In this document: piece after piece, positions 22,322 through 22,417 of the stretch
Position numbering within the stretch: the stretch's first letter is position 1
How the letters are laid out: every line of letters begins with the position of its first letter
Position numbers and translations under genes: made by a program
Notes under the pieces: generated by a model
The model's database searches: none
The model's input: only the letters and a program-made list of their open reading frames with translations
Told to the model about the DNA's origin: nothing
DNA from: Hyphomicrobiaceae bacterium UBA4118
GTDB lineage: Bacteria; Pseudomonadota; Alphaproteobacteria; Rhizobiales; Methyloligellaceae
Reading direction: 5' to 3'
DNA: 22,417 nucleotides
NCBI GenBank assembly: GCA_002383105.1
Contig: DFXC01000141.1
Location: 13,343 to 35,759 of the forward strand

Positions 22322-22417
22322 CTAGCGGCGGGAGAGTTGCTCGAGGCGCTGCTGCATGGCCGAAAGCTCGGCCTTCAGCGTGGCGATCTCATCGCCGCTC
22401 GGCTTGCTGTTCGATCC
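22322..22417 (-). CDS. C-terminal end of a coiled-coil protein, gene runs off the window
   Basis: The last 96 bp, read on the minus strand, give an open frame to a TAG at 22322-22324. The visible 31 residues are KPSGDEIATLKAELSAMQQR followed by LEQLSRR, a strong heptad coiled coil. Endings like this occur in the PHA synthesis repressor PhaR and in several other short alphaproteobacterial proteins, so the identity is open. The 24-bp gap to the plus-strand gene means they converge. Confidence 0.55.
   Translation of the reverse strand, partial: GSNSKPSGDEIATLKAELSAMQQRLEQLSRR

Overview
The window is GC-rich chromosomal DNA from an alphaproteobacterium, most likely order Hyphomicrobiales. The evidence is the gene content and order (argH, small lipoprotein, lysA, TIGR02302-family gene; zinc-ribbon gene divergent from ftsE-ftsX; hpt nearby) and a GC-rich intergenic repeat of a style common in that group. 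A formate-tetrahydrofolate ligase divergent from an MOFRL-type glycerate kinase, followed by a class V aminotransferase, looks like part of a serine-cycle C1-assimilation locus. This suggests a methylotroph or a relative of one, such as the Hyphomicrobium/Methyloceanibacter group. The genus is inference.

Layout. 80-4858: ftfL (-), gck (+), a class V aminotransferase (+), and directly behind it an internally deleted copy of the 3' end of gck. 4877-5808: two tandem secreted paralogues with four conserved cysteines. 5911-7875 (-): an ECF sigma factor, its membrane anti-sigma factor (ATGA overlap) and a secreted fasciclin protein, resembling the SigK/RskA/MPT70-MPT83 module of mycobacteria. 7876-8308 is a repeat-containing gap. 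8309-9885: a D,D-carboxypeptidase coupled to a small cysteine-rich exported protein. 9919-10053 is a hairpin-rich intergenic repeat. 10106-13780: TlpA-like thioredoxin (-), divergent from argH, a small lipoprotein and lysA (+). 13868-16594: a large TIGR02302-family membrane protein. 16611-18423 (-): a zinc-ribbon protein broken by a frameshift, hpt, and a 60-residue membrane protein. 18559-21763 (+): ftsE, ftsX, a YdcF-family protein and an acyltransferase. 21887-22297: an unrecognised 136-residue protein. 22322-22417: the C-terminal end of a gene running off the window (-).

Most of the window is ordinary core genome: amino-acid biosynthesis, division, envelope and lipid genes. The unusual parts are the rearranged gck/aminotransferase locus with its 26-bp tandem repeat, the tandem cysteine-rich secreted proteins, the sigma/anti-sigma/fasciclin module, the carboxypeptidase-coupled cysteine-rich protein and the frameshifted zinc-ribbon gene. 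I see no CRISPR array, tRNA, rRNA, transposase or prophage gene.
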